DNA of 64,000 nucleotides from Desulforapulum autotrophicum (GTDB lineage: Bacteria; Desulfobacterota; Desulfobacteria; Desulfobacterales; Desulfolunaceae). Under the pieces are notes generated by a model, which ran no database searches, was not told the origin of the DNA, and worked only from the letters and a program-made list of their open reading frames with translations. Below, in pieces: positions 46,386 to 55,696 of this stretch; positions within the stretch are counted from its first letter, which is position 1, and each line of letters starts with the position of its first letter. The position numbers and the translations under genes are program-made. The stretch covers positions 18,374 through 82,373 of the forward strand of contig DYJE01000023.1 in assembly GCA_020723285.1 (NCBI GenBank). The letters are read 5' to 3'.

Positions 46386-49037
46386 TCACAAACTCAACCG
46401 GAAAAGATCGATGAGTTCCCGGTCGCCCAGTTCGGTGATCAGGGTTTCCCCGGATTCGGCGATGACCTGATCCGCGAGTTTCTTTTTGTCCGCCAGCATC
46501 CGGTCGATTTTTTCCTCGATGGTTCCTTGCGTGACGAAGGTGTGAACCATCACGTTTTTTTTCTGCCCGATCCGGAACGCCCGGTCCGTGGCCTGGTTTT
46601 CCACGGCCGGATTCCACCACCGGTCGAAATGGATCACATGGTTCGCCCGGGTGAGGTTCAGACCCACACCGCCGGCTTTGAGGGAGAGCACCATGAACGG
46701 GCAGTAACGGTCATTCTGAAACGCTTCGATGAGGGCCTTCCGTTTCGGAACGGGAACGCTGCCGTGAAGGACAAGGCCGGGGTGATGGAACACGGTTTCA
46801 AGAAACAGCCGTAAAGGTTCGGTGATTTCCCGGAACTGGGTGAACACCAGAACCCGTTCACGTTTTTCATAGATGGTTTCGCAGATTTCCCGGAGCCGGA
46901 CAAATTTTCCGCTGTCTTCTTCTCTGAAACGGCCGGAACCGGCAAGCTGGTCCGGGTGATTGCAGAGCTGCTTGAATTTCATGAGTGCTGAAAGGACGAG
47001 GCCTTTGCGCTGGATACCTTCGGTGGTTTCAAGGGTCTTCTCCAGATCCGCCACCGCTTTCCGGTAAAGAACGATCTGCTTTTTGCTCAAGTCGGCGAAG
47101 GTCTTCAGTTCCACTTTGTCGGGAAGGTCTGCTATGACGGTCTTGTCCGTTTTCAGGCGGCGAAGGATGTAGGGCGACACCAGCTTTCTGAGCCGGCCGT
47201 ATCCGTCGGCGTTGCCTGAAAGGGATTTTGAAAAGGCGGAAAACTCCTTCACGGAACCCAGAAGGCCGGGGTTCAGGAAATCGAAAACCGACCACAGATC
47301 GGACAGCCTGTTTTCAACAGGCGTTCCGGTCATGGCGATGCGGGTTCGGGCCTTGAGTTTTTTCACGGCCAGGGTTTGTTGCGATGCGGGATTTTTGACG
47401 GCCTGGGCTTCGTCTATGATCACACAGCGCCACAGGTGGTTTTCGATCATCGGATATTTCCGGACCTGGGCGTAGGTGGTGATCACAAGATCCACGTTTT
47501 CCATGATTTCGGCGGTAAAAGGACCGTTGTCTTTCTGAAAACCGGGGTGGGCCACTGCCACGGCAAGATCCGGGAAAAACGATTCGATTTCAGCAAGCCA
47601 GTTGGACAGAAGGGACGCCGGAACCACAAGGAGGCTCGCCGTGTTTTCTTTCTGCTGTTTGAGAACGCTCAGGAACGAAAGGATCTGAATGGTTTTGCCA
47701 AGCCCCATGTCATCGGCGAGGCAGGCACCGAAGTTCAGGGAAGCAAGGAGATGAAGCCAGTTGAGACCCTGCTGCTGGTAAGGCCGCAACACGGCCTTGA
47801 AGCCTCTGGCCGGTTTGATCCGGGGAAGCTTTCCGATGTTTTTCAGTTTTTCCATGATGGATTTCAGCCAGTCGCCATGGGTGACAGAAACGTGGATGCG
47901 GCTGTTCGAAACATCGGAAAATTTTTCAGGATCAAGCTGAAGCCTGAGGGCTTCGCGGACGGTGAGACCTTGGCTTCCCCGGCGTTTCAGGGCATCGCAG
48001 GCGGCAAGGGCCTCTTTCAGTTTCTTGGGGTCCACCTGAACCCAGCGGTTCTTGATGAAGGCCAGTCCTTCGGTTTCCGAAAGCATGATCCGGGCTTCTT
48101 CCTCACTGATCTCAAGATCCCCCAGATGAAGGCCGACCCTGAAATCCACGAGGGCGTCAAGACCCACCCGTGACGGACCGGCTTTTCCGATGGTGATGGA
48201 CACCCTGGGACCTTGCGCCTGGGATTTCCACCAGTCCGGGATCCGGCAGAGGATGCCCGCGTCTTCGTAAAGGGGGATGTCTTTCAGAAAATGAAAGGCG
48301 TCCTCCTGATTCCAGGCCAGGGGGTGGAACAGCTCGCCGCTTTCGATCATGGTTTTGACAAGACCGCTTTTTTCCGATGCGGCGTACACGGTTGAAAGAA
48401 GGGTGAGCAGCCGGTTTTCATCACCCTCGTATTCGGAAAGGGCGTGTTTCAGCGGCAGGTGCCGGGGTTTCCCGTCTCCGCCCATGCCCGAGGAATAAGT
48501 GGCCATGAACGCGAAGGGCCGTGGGCCGTTTTTGTTTTCCACCAGATGAAAATACACCCGGCCCGCAAGGTGGAACGACGGGTTGAGCTCCGAGAAAAAC
48601 GAGGCCGCCGACCCGTCGTGATTTTGTATCAGCCGGGCATAGGTTCTGTATAGCCCGGTCCAGATGCCATCGAGAAAATCCCCGTCGATGTGCTCGGAAC
48701 CGGTTGTCATGGGCGCGTTATCAAGAAGAACCGTCCGTTCGTCGGGGGCCAGTTCAGGTTCTGCATCGTGCCTCAGGGCTTCAAGATCCGGGATGCGACT
48801 CAGCTTCAGGGCGAACAACGACGCGAGGGTCATGTAATAACTGACGGACAGGGACAGGCCCCGTTCCATGGTCATGAATCCCAGGTAAAACAGAAAACCG
48901 TCCCGGTCCGCTTCATATTTCCGGACAATGTCGTTCTGAACGGCAGACGCCCTGTCGCTGATCGGGTTTTGTGTTTCAATCCATTCGGGAATGAGGGTGC
49001 GGTCGGGCAGGACGGAAAGGGTCAAAAGGGTGCTCAT
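46386..49037 (-). CDS. SNF2-family helicase/ATPase
   Basis: The 883-residue protein has an N-terminal bacterial SNF2-associated region (about 1-400). The helicase core has DDMGLGKTIQILSFL (Walker A, about residues 441-455), VIIDEAQAVKN (Walker B), MTGTPVENRLSDLWS, and the helicase C motifs VLVFTQFREI, LSLKAGGVGLNLT and QATDRAFRIGQKKNV. SNF2 ATPases translocate on double-stranded DNA and remodel bound proteins. In bacteria this type often lies with a SWIM gene, as here. A role in transcription, repair or defence cannot be told from the sequence. Confidence 0.93.
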   Translation of the reverse strand: MSTLLTLSVLPDRTLIPEWIETQNPISDRASAVQNDIVRKYEADRDGFLFYLGFMTMERGLSLSVSYYMTLASLFALKLSRIPDLEALRHDAEPELAPDERTVLLDNAPMTTGSEHIDGDFLDGIWTGLYRTYARLIQNHDGSAASFFSELNPSFHLAGRVYFHLVENKNGPRPFAFMATYSSGMGGDGKPRHLPLKHALSEYEGDENRLLTLLSTVYAASEKSGLVKTMIESGELFHPLAWNQEDAFHFLKDIPLYEDAGILCRIPDWWKSQAQGPRVSITIGKAGPSRVGLDALVDFRVGLHLGDLEISEEEARIMLSETEGLAFIKNRWVQVDPKKLKEALAACDALKRRGSQGLTVREALRLQLDPEKFSDVSNSRIHVSVTHGDWLKSIMEKLKNIGKLPRIKPARGFKAVLRPYQQQGLNWLHLLASLNFGACLADDMGLGKTIQILSFLSVLKQQKENTASLLVVPASLLSNWLAEIESFFPDLAVAVAHPGFQKDNGPFTAEIMENVDLVITTYAQVRKYPMIENHLWRCVIIDEAQAVKNPASQQTLAVKKLKARTRIAMTGTPVENRLSDLWSVFDFLNPGLLGSVKEFSAFSKSLSGNADGYGRLRKLVSPYILRRLKTDKTVIADLPDKVELKTFADLSKKQIVLYRKAVADLEKTLETTEGIQRKGLVLSALMKFKQLCNHPDQLAGSGRFREEDSGKFVRLREICETIYEKRERVLVFTQFREITEPLRLFLETVFHHPGLVLHGSVPVPKRKALIEAFQNDRYCPFMVLSLKAGGVGLNLTRANHVIHFDRWWNPAVENQATDRAFRIGQKKNVMVHTFVTQGTIEEKIDRMLADKKKLADQVIAESGETLITELGDRELIDLFRLSL

Positions 49038-49268
49038 GAATGGGTTTCCTTAAGGGCTCGATGAGTCGTTGTCAAAAGTGTTTCTGTTTTCTACCGCCAT
49101 AATAGGTTTTTTTATCCCTGAATGTTTCCGTGAGTATCCAGCTCCTGCAGGATGCGACCTTTGAAGCGTTTTGTACTGTAAAATTATAGAGAATGAAATG
49201 AATTATCCGTAGACCCCGTCATCATTTCAATTGACAAAGGTGGGTCATGGGGTTAAATTGGATTTTAA

Positions 49269-49288
49269 TTGACCGACGAGTCGGTCAA
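49269..49288. promoter_or_regulatory. TetR operator upstream of the regulator gene
   Basis: TTGACCGAC and GTCGGTCAA form a perfect 9-bp dyad around GA, 24 bases before the tetR-like start. Nearly the same 20-bp site lies at 50005-50024 ahead of the methyltransferase, which points to one repressor controlling both transcripts. Confidence 0.85.
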
Positions 49289-49311
49289 AATAACATTCGG
49301 GAGGATGATGC

Positions 49312-49911
49312 ATGGCCCCAATCATTGTGGATAAAGAGGCGAAAAAAGAAGAGATCTTTCTGGCTGCCGCATCCGTGTTCGCGGAAAAGGGCTTTTCCGG
49401 GACACGCATGGAAGATGTGGCTGTAAAAGCCAACATGGGCAAGGGGACGGTTTACGAGTATTTCAAAAGCAAGGACGCCCTTTTTTTTGGTCTTTACGAT
49501 TATCTTCTAAACGAGTTTCACACGAAAATCTATGCGGTCATAACGCCGGAGCAAACACCGTTTGAAGCTCTTTCAGCCATTGTTTCAGTGACACTTAGAG
49601 CCTTTGATGAATGGCATGATTATGGATTCCTGCTCATGGATTTCTGGAAAGAACACCGGCGGGGGGGAGGACTCCAGATTGAGTTTTCGGCTGTCTATGA
49701 CAAAAGCCGGGATATCATCAGCCGGTTGATCGATGAGGGAATCGAAAAAGGCGAGTTTGCTCACGTGGATTCCAGGGCCGCCGCGTCAGCCATCATCGGG
49801 ATACTCGATGGCGTCATGCTCCAGCGGGTCTTTGACCCGGATCTTTACGGAAAATGTGATGTTGAGACCCATATTCCGGCCCTGATTTTCATGGGGCTGA
49901 AGAAACGGTGA
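49312..49911 (+). CDS. TetR-family repressor
   Basis: The 199-residue protein has a standard N-terminal helix-turn-helix (EIFLAAASVFAEKGFSGTRM, EDVAVKANMGKGTVYEYFKSK, about residues 12-54). A helical ligand-binding domain follows, with RAFDEWHDYGFLLMDFWKEH. GGGAGGATG lies just before the ATG. The TTGACCG(A/G)CNNGTCGGTCAA operator upstream of itself suggests autoregulation. The effector is unknown, but the adjoining SAM methyltransferase and SRPBCC genes suggest a small hydrophobic molecule. Confidence 0.92.
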   Translation: MAPIIVDKEAKKEEIFLAAASVFAEKGFSGTRMEDVAVKANMGKGTVYEYFKSKDALFFGLYDYLLNEFHTKIYAVITPEQTPFEALSAIVSVTLRAFDEWHDYGFLLMDFWKEHRRGGGLQIEFSAVYDKSRDIISRLIDEGIEKGEFAHVDSRAAASAIIGILDGVMLQRVFDPDLYGKCDVETHIPALIFMGLKKR

Positions 49912-50004
49912 CATCGTAAGGATAGAATGAATTTCAGGTAGCCGTGACCGCTTCATTTTTCTTGTGAAGACGTTTTCGTGGCGGCGCTATGTTGTCTTAT
50001 TTTG

Positions 50005-50024
50005 TTGACCGGCTGGTCGGTCAA
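50005..50024. promoter_or_regulatory. TetR operator upstream of the methyltransferase gene
   Basis: TTGACCGGC followed by TG and GTCGGTCAA matches the 49269-49288 site except at the left arm's 8th base and the central pair. It lies 34 bases before the methyltransferase start, where a bound repressor would cover the promoter. Confidence 0.8.
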
Positions 50025-50057
50025 TTTAAAACAATCTTAAAAAAAGGAGAAGATCGC

Positions 50058-51074
50058 ATGAAACTCAGAAAAATGGCTGCTTGGGTCACATCCGGACATG
50101 TGCCACTGATGATTCGTCTTTTGCTGCATATGAAACCGTTTTACCGGTTATGCTACGCGGCATCGGCAAAAAATAACGGACTGATGGATATTCTTAAGGA
50201 TAAAAAGGTTCCGTTTTCCACGCTGGCCCGGGAATACACAAAAAGTGCGGCCTATCATGAGGCTTTGCATGCCTGGCTGAACATGGGCGTGGGGTTGAAG
50301 GAGCTGAAGCTCGATCAGAAAGGCTATTCCCTTGCCGGGTATTCCAGGAAACTGGCCCGGCCGGAAAACGATGCGATCCTGGCACTTGTGCAGGAAGTTG
50401 TGTGCCTTCATTATCCATTGATCATGAAAACACCGGAAAAATTGCGGGATGGGAACATGTGGACCCTTTCGGACCAGGACGGGGAGATGATCGCACGGTC
50501 TTCCCGAGCCCTCGAACCGTTGCAGACCGAGGTCATTGAGCTGTTTTATCCAAGGCGCGGAAAAATCCGGCTTCTTGAAGTGGGCTGCGGGTCGGGAGTC
50601 TATATGGCCCACGCCGCCCGGAAAAATCCGGAGCTGACGGCGGCAGGTATCGAGCTGCAACCCGATGTTGCGGAAATGGCCCGGAAAAACACCGCGTCAT
50701 GGGGGTTTTCGGACCGTATCACGGTGGACTGCGGCGATATCCGCCACAGGAAACCGGATGAATCGTATGATCTCGTCACGCTGTTCAACAATATCTATTA
50801 TTTTCCGGTGGCCGAGCGAACAGAGCTTCTCGGTCATCTGTTGATGTTTCTGAAGCCCGGAGGCTCACTCGTTCTTACCACCTGCTGCAACGACGGCGGA
50901 TCCGTAGGCGATGTCCTCAATCTCTGGGGGGCGGCCACGGAAGGATGCGGGAGGCTTCCAGCCAGGGACGAGATGAAAGAGCAGATGGTGAAAGCCGGTT
51001 TTACCGGTGTTGAAGCGAAAACCCCGTTGCCGGGCGGTGAGTTCTGGATGTTCAGAGGTTTGAGACCGGAGTGA
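50058..51074 (+). CDS. SAM-dependent methyltransferase
   Basis: The 338-residue protein starts at ATG 50058 with AAGGAG 8 bases upstream; an upstream in-frame start would lie inside the operator. The N-terminal helical part (about 1-110, with YHEALHAWLNMGVG) resembles the dimerisation region of plant-type O-methyltransferases. The SAM site is IRLLEVGCGSGVYMAHAA (about 170-187). Acidic residues follow in AAGIELQPD and TVDCGDIR. Substrate is unknown. It is transcribed with the downstream SRPBCC protein under the TetR regulator. Confidence 0.85.
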   Translation: MKLRKMAAWVTSGHVPLMIRLLLHMKPFYRLCYAASAKNNGLMDILKDKKVPFSTLAREYTKSAAYHEALHAWLNMGVGLKELKLDQKGYSLAGYSRKLARPENDAILALVQEVVCLHYPLIMKTPEKLRDGNMWTLSDQDGEMIARSSRALEPLQTEVIELFYPRRGKIRLLEVGCGSGVYMAHAARKNPELTAAGIELQPDVAEMARKNTASWGFSDRITVDCGDIRHRKPDESYDLVTLFNNIYYFPVAERTELLGHLLMFLKPGGSLVLTTCCNDGGSVGDVLNLWGAATEGCGRLPARDEMKEQMVKAGFTGVEAKTPLPGGEFWMFRGLRPE

Positions 51075-51098
51075 TGATCACGATATCAGGGAGGAATG

Positions 51099-51581
51099 AT
51101 GAAGATACTGAATAACCACACGCGAATCATCGATAAACCCAAGCGTGAAACTGAATGCCTGATCAACGGATTGTCCTCGGATCATGACATATTGTGGCCC
51201 CATGAAACATGGTCGCCCATGAGAATGGATCGCGCCTTGTCCGAAGGTGCGTCTGGCGGGCACGGGCCGATCCAATATGAAGTCACGGAATTCAGCCCAG
51301 GTGAAAAAGTCATATTCAGGTTTAGGGAACCTTCCATTTTTCATGGACATCACGGGTTTGAATTGCATGAAACGTCAAACTCGACCACGGAAATAACCCA
51401 TACAATCCTTATGGATATACCATTTTATGCCATGATGTACTGGTGGATGATCATCCGCCCGATGCACGATGCCCTGATCGAGGATGCATTTGACAAAGCC
51501 CAGCAAAATCTTGGCTTGGATTTCAAACCGAAAACATGGTCACTCTGGGTAAGGATTCTGAGGTGGCTATTGATCAGGTGA
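51099..51581 (+). CDS. SRPBCC/START-like small-molecule-binding protein
   Basis: The 160-residue protein fits the SRPBCC size and pattern. An early strand-helix (INGLSSDHDILWPHETW) is followed by mixed strands (IQYEVTEFSPGEKVIFRF, FELHETSNSTTEITHTILM) and a long C-terminal helix (DALIEDAFDKAQQNL). A hydrophobic stretch PFYAMMYWWMIIRP could line a pocket or form a short membrane contact. These folds bind hydrophobic ligands. GGGAGG precedes two ATGs (51096 and 51099), and the second has the better spacing. It lies 24 bases after the methyltransferase. Confidence 0.65.
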   Translation: MKILNNHTRIIDKPKRETECLINGLSSDHDILWPHETWSPMRMDRALSEGASGGHGPIQYEVTEFSPGEKVIFRFREPSIFHGHHGFELHETSNSTTEITHTILMDIPFYAMMYWWMIIRPMHDALIEDAFDKAQQNLGLDFKPKTWSLWVRILRWLLIR

Positions 51582-51724
51582 TATTTTGATTTAGGGTTTC
51601 ATGAATGAACCAGGTGGAGGTCTGCTCAATTCTTTTTTCTGAATTGTGTTGCACCGGCTCAGGCTTTTCATTTTCTGAGCACAAGCCGGTCCGAATGAAT
51701 GAAAAGGAACGTCTCTTACGGCAT

Positions 51725-51859
51725 TTATCGGGAAGGCGTAATGGGGCCGTGAAGCAGACGATCCATGGCGGCGAGGGTGTTTTCGATTTCATCCCTTGGC
51801 AGGCCGAAAAGCCTGAGGATCATTGTGATGGCCTGTTCCACCGTGGTCTGGCCGTCCAT
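51725..51859 (-). pseudogene. Possible gene fragment, 44 codons
   Basis: In the otherwise empty 51582-51978 gap, minus-strand codons before a TAA at 51725 read like real protein. MDGQTTVEQAITMIL is followed by LFGLPRDEIENTLAAMDRLLH. Upstream of the ATG the frame continues a few residues (INTLHDSG) and hits TGA without a start or ribosome site. It may be the tail of a lost gene or a very small gene. The rest of the gap shows nothing. Confidence 0.3.
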
Positions 51860-51978
51860 GCCGCTGTCGTGAAGGGTGTTGATGATTCATCTTTGACTCA
51901 TCCTCTGAAATCCGATATTCTGCAATCAAAAGACCTTATGAATACAGATATAACCTCAATCAGTTGCCGGAGATCATC

Positions 51979-53658
51979 ATGCAGACCTTGACCAAATCCC
52001 AGAAAGCCCGGAATTCCGTAAGGACCATCAAAACCACCATCGACGCTCTGGCGCTGAGGGGGTATTACAAACCCACGGGGAGTTCGGGGCAGACCCTGGC
52101 CGACGCGCTGAGGATGCTGAGCCCGGAGATTTACGGCACCATGAACGATCCCCGGATCATCGAACTCAAAGGGCTGGAGTATGTTATCGACCGGCTTCCC
52201 AGGGGCATCGAGCGCTGCAACCGGATCATTCTCACGGCCCGTGAGGAATTCACCAACACCGCCTTTGAACTCATCGTTCCGCCCAAACGCCGACGGGCCT
52301 GTTACCTGATCGGTGAAAAGGAAATCTGTTTCGTGATCACTCGGGGGTTCAGCGAAATTTACGACCTTCTGACCCATGTGACGTTCATGAACAACGAGGC
52401 GGAAAAGATCTTTCATCAGATGCATGACAGAAACGGCGATGTCACCCGTGAATGGCGGAGGCTTGAAGAAACGGTGCTGGCCGGAGAGGCGCTGGCGGCG
52501 GATGCCCTTGACAAGGCCCTGTGGAACCTCAGCATCATTCTGGGCAGGACCATGCATGAAACCAAGGAGAGTTACGAATATCTGGAACGTTACGCCAAAG
52601 AAGGCGTCCGGCATGTGCTTCTCAATTTCATTTACAGCCTTGGAAAGCGGGTGGAGGAAGAGCGGGGCGACAGGGACAACGAACTCATGATCACCTTCAC
52701 GCCGTCGCTCCAGGATATTCTGGGCAACCAGAGCTACAGCCGAAGATGGGCCGACGACATCAAACGCAAGCTGAACGCCCTGGGATTCCAGAACCGGCCC
52801 ATCCACATCATCAGCGCCAACATGCACAGCGTGGTGAATCTGATTTACGGCTACGGCGCGCTGTACGGACTGTCCAAAGTCAAGGCGGACATGGATGTCT
52901 ACGATTTCGTGGCCCGGACAAAAAACGAGGGAGAGACCATCAAAGCCTATGCCGAAGCCCGGGGGTTCTACGAACTTCCCGACCGTTCAGGCACCCACAT
53001 CGACTGCCAGATCATCGACACGGCCAAAATCAAGGGGCTGCCGTTTCACCCCGATCTTCGGCTCAGCACCGACTGGGACAAAGACGAGGCCCCGGTTCTG
53101 TTTATCATGGACTACGCCTTCGGAACCCAGGCTTTCGAAGCCATGGACGAGCTTCTGGATCCTTACAAGGACAAGGAATCCACAAACCGCTTCGACATAA
53201 GGTCCATCTCGGTCATGGGCAAGGCGGGAATCCTGAACGGACGGAAAGGCGATATCATGCTGGCCACGTCCCATGTGTTCGAAGGCACCTCCGATAACTA
53301 TATCTTCGAAAACGACATGAGCCGCGACGATTTCGGCTCGGAAATCCCCGTCTACGTGGGGCCTGTGGTCACAGTGGTGGGTACAAGCCTCCAGAACCGC
53401 GACCTTCTCCGCCGTTTTCAGGCCTCCAGCTGGAAGGCCATCGGTCTTGAAATGGAAGGCGGCCACTATCAGAAAGCCATCAGCGCCGCCATGATAAGGG
53501 GTCATATCTCCCGTAACGTGAAACTCCGCTACGCCTACTACGCCTCGGACAATCCCCTGGTGAGCGGCCAGACTCTCGCCTCCGGCAGCATGGGCGAAGA
53601 AGGCATCAAACCCACATACATGATCACCAAAGTGATTCTTGAACGGATTATGAGTTAA
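51979..53658 (+). CDS. Large unknown protein with nucleoside-phosphorylase-like C-terminal domain
   Basis: The 559-residue protein starts at ATG 51979 with GGAG 7 bases upstream. The N-terminal half (about 1-230) has a distinctive pattern, LALRGYYKPTGSSGQTLADAL and LSPEIYGTMNDPRIIELKGL then PPKRRRACYLIG. This recalls DUF6909 proteins (recollection). The C-terminal half resembles purine phosphorylase/AMP nucleosidase folds, with KAGILNGRKGDIMLATSHVF, VVTVVGTSLQNRDLL and IGLEMEGGHYQKAIS, where phosphorylases have their DMExxA-type motif. It may cleave or sense a nucleotide. The reaction is not known. Its stop overlaps the stop of the convergent kinase. Confidence 0.7.
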   Translation: MQTLTKSQKARNSVRTIKTTIDALALRGYYKPTGSSGQTLADALRMLSPEIYGTMNDPRIIELKGLEYVIDRLPRGIERCNRIILTAREEFTNTAFELIVPPKRRRACYLIGEKEICFVITRGFSEIYDLLTHVTFMNNEAEKIFHQMHDRNGDVTREWRRLEETVLAGEALAADALDKALWNLSIILGRTMHETKESYEYLERYAKEGVRHVLLNFIYSLGKRVEEERGDRDNELMITFTPSLQDILGNQSYSRRWADDIKRKLNALGFQNRPIHIISANMHSVVNLIYGYGALYGLSKVKADMDVYDFVARTKNEGETIKAYAEARGFYELPDRSGTHIDCQIIDTAKIKGLPFHPDLRLSTDWDKDEAPVLFIMDYAFGTQAFEAMDELLDPYKDKESTNRFDIRSISVMGKAGILNGRKGDIMLATSHVFEGTSDNYIFENDMSRDDFGSEIPVYVGPVVTVVGTSLQNRDLLRRFQASSWKAIGLEMEGGHYQKAISAAMIRGHISRNVKLRYAYYASDNPLVSGQTLASGSMGEEGIKPTYMITKVILERIMS

Positions 53659-55696
53659 GCAAGACTTTTTTTACGGCTTCTGACAGCTCCGCTTTGGAGA
53701 AGGGCTTTTGAAGGAAGGCGATCCCATTTTCCAGGACACCGTGCGGGGCCACGAGATCCGCAGTGTAACCGGACATGAAAAGGTATTTCATCTTCCCGTC
53801 TTCTTCTTCGATATGCCGGGCAAGCTCCCGTCCACTCATCTCGGGCATGATGACGTCGGTCATCAAAAGGTGGATCCGGCCCTTGTATTCTCTGGAAATG
53901 CCGATGGCTTCCTGGGGTGATGTGGCGGACAGGACGTTGTAACCCAGGCGGTTCAGCATGTTGCCGATCATTTTCAGGATGGCCGGTTCATCTTCCACCA
54001 GGAGAATGGTTTTATGGCCGTCGCTTTGAACGTCCGATTCTTTTTTATCGAAGGTTTCAATGTCCGAATTTCTTGAATGATACGGCAGGTGAATGTGGAA
54101 TGAGGTGCCCTGGTTTTTGGCGCTGGCGACCTGGATGAACCCTCTGTTCTGGCGAACGATGCCGTAAACGGTGGCCAGCCCCAGGCCCGTGCCTTGTCCC
54201 AGGGGCTTGGTGGTGAAGAAAGGTTCAAAAATGGTCGTGAGATCCTGAGCATCGATGCCCGAACCGGTATCCTCGACGGTCAGCCGCACGTATTCTCCGG
54301 GTAACTCGTCGGGATTCTCCGGGAGCTGGGAGGTCCCGACGGTCACGTTTTTTGTTTCGATCCGGACGGAGCCCACACCGGTGATGGCGTCACGGGCGTT
54401 GACACAGAGGTTGGCGAGAATCTGATCGATCTGGGAAGGGTCCATACGAACCGGCCAGAGATCAGGCCCCGGACTCCATGAAAGGGAGATGTTTTCCCCA
54501 ATGAGCCGCTGAAGCATTTTCAGCATTCCAGTCACCGTGACATTGAGGTCCAGTATTTTTGGAGTGATGGTCTGTTTCCTGGCAAAGGCCAGCAGTTGCC
54601 GGGTGAGATCCGCCGAACGCTGGGCAGCTTTCTGGATTTCGGTCAGGTCGTCGTAGAGGGGGTTCTGGGGATCGGTCTGGTCCATGGCCAGTTCCGTGTG
54701 ACCCAGGATCACCCCCAGCATGTTGTTGAAATCATGGGCCACCCCTCCGGCAAGGCGTCCCACCGATTCCATTTTCTGCGCCTGGGCCAGCTGGACCTGG
54801 AGTTTCTCATGTTCGATTTCCGCGAGTTTTTTTTCCGTGATGTCCCGGATGAACGCGAAGATCTGGTCGTCCCTGCCCGGCAGCCGCTGGGCGACGAGAT
54901 CGATGTACAGGAGGCTGTCGTCTTTCCTTCGATGGATGGTTTCAAAGCGGGGCTTACTGCCCGCAAGAACCCTTTGGGCCGCTTCGGCCACCTCCTGCTC
55001 CGTTTCTCTGGCCTCAAGCTGGGCCACGGTGAGGGTGAGAAGTTCGTTGCGGCTGTATCCGCTCATGGTGCAATAGGCGTCGTTGACATCGACGATGCGG
55101 CCCTTGCCGTCGATGATCCAGAATCCGTCAAGGGCCACCTGGAGAATGGAGCGGGACCGGGTTTCGCTTTCAAGAAGTTCGGAGGACCTCCGGGCCACCA
55201 GGGTTTCAAGATGTTTGAACAGAAAGGCGTTTTTCAGGATCAGCGAGAGAAGGCCCGAGATGTCTGTGAGCATGTCAAGGACATGGCCGATCCCCGTGTT
55301 GTCCATGATGTCCAGAAGAAGGAGGAACCCGTAGCCTTCAATGCCCACGCGCAATGGCACCACGAACGATTCATTCATGCCCAAATCCAGAAGGCACACA
55401 CCCAGGTCGCCCCGGCCCGGTGTTATGAGCGTCGGGGCTTGAAGGGATGACGCAAGATCGATGAGCCGGGCCATGGATTCATCGTCGAACAGGTTTTGTT
55501 TTCTCTCCGGGGAGGCTCCGGCCAGGTGGTGGCTTCCGTCGGGCAAACGTTCGAACAGGGCCACCACCCTGACGCCGATGATTTCCCGGATCTGGGACGT
55601 GATATGGGTGGCGCATTTTCCGATGTCCTCGGAATGCTTGAGGATGTTGAGCAGAAGATCGTTCTGTAGATGGGAGATCAGGGGGTCAGTGCTCAT
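53648..55696 (-). CDS. Soluble PAS hybrid histidine kinase of the corrinoid operon
   Basis: The 682-residue protein starts at ATG 55696 with AAAGG 7 bases upstream and overlaps the DUF1638 gene by 11 bases. A GAF-like domain (about 1-160) precedes a PAS domain (about 185-300; ILQVALDGFWIIDGKGRIVDV, FETIHRRKDDSLLYIDLVAQ). The HisKA box has GVAHDFNNMLGVILGHTELA, the ATPase has NLCVNARDAI and GTGLGLATVYGIV, and a C-terminal receiver has LVEDEPAI and LLMTDVIMPEMSG. No membrane segment is seen. Its place after corrinoid, MtaA-like and DUF1638 genes suggests it senses the metabolism of that operon. Its target regulator is not in the window. Confidence 0.88.
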   Translation of the reverse strand: MSTDPLISHLQNDLLLNILKHSEDIGKCATHITSQIREIIGVRVVALFERLPDGSHHLAGASPERKQNLFDDESMARLIDLASSLQAPTLITPGRGDLGVCLLDLGMNESFVVPLRVGIEGYGFLLLLDIMDNTGIGHVLDMLTDISGLLSLILKNAFLFKHLETLVARRSSELLESETRSRSILQVALDGFWIIDGKGRIVDVNDAYCTMSGYSRNELLTLTVAQLEARETEQEVAEAAQRVLAGSKPRFETIHRRKDDSLLYIDLVAQRLPGRDDQIFAFIRDITEKKLAEIEHEKLQVQLAQAQKMESVGRLAGGVAHDFNNMLGVILGHTELAMDQTDPQNPLYDDLTEIQKAAQRSADLTRQLLAFARKQTITPKILDLNVTVTGMLKMLQRLIGENISLSWSPGPDLWPVRMDPSQIDQILANLCVNARDAITGVGSVRIETKNVTVGTSQLPENPDELPGEYVRLTVEDTGSGIDAQDLTTIFEPFFTTKPLGQGTGLGLATVYGIVRQNRGFIQVASAKNQGTSFHIHLPYHSRNSDIETFDKKESDVQSDGHKTILLVEDEPAILKMIGNMLNRLGYNVLSATSPQEAIGISREYKGRIHLLMTDVIMPEMSGRELARHIEEEDGKMKYLFMSGYTADLVAPHGVLENGIAFLQKPFSKAELSEAVKKVLLNS

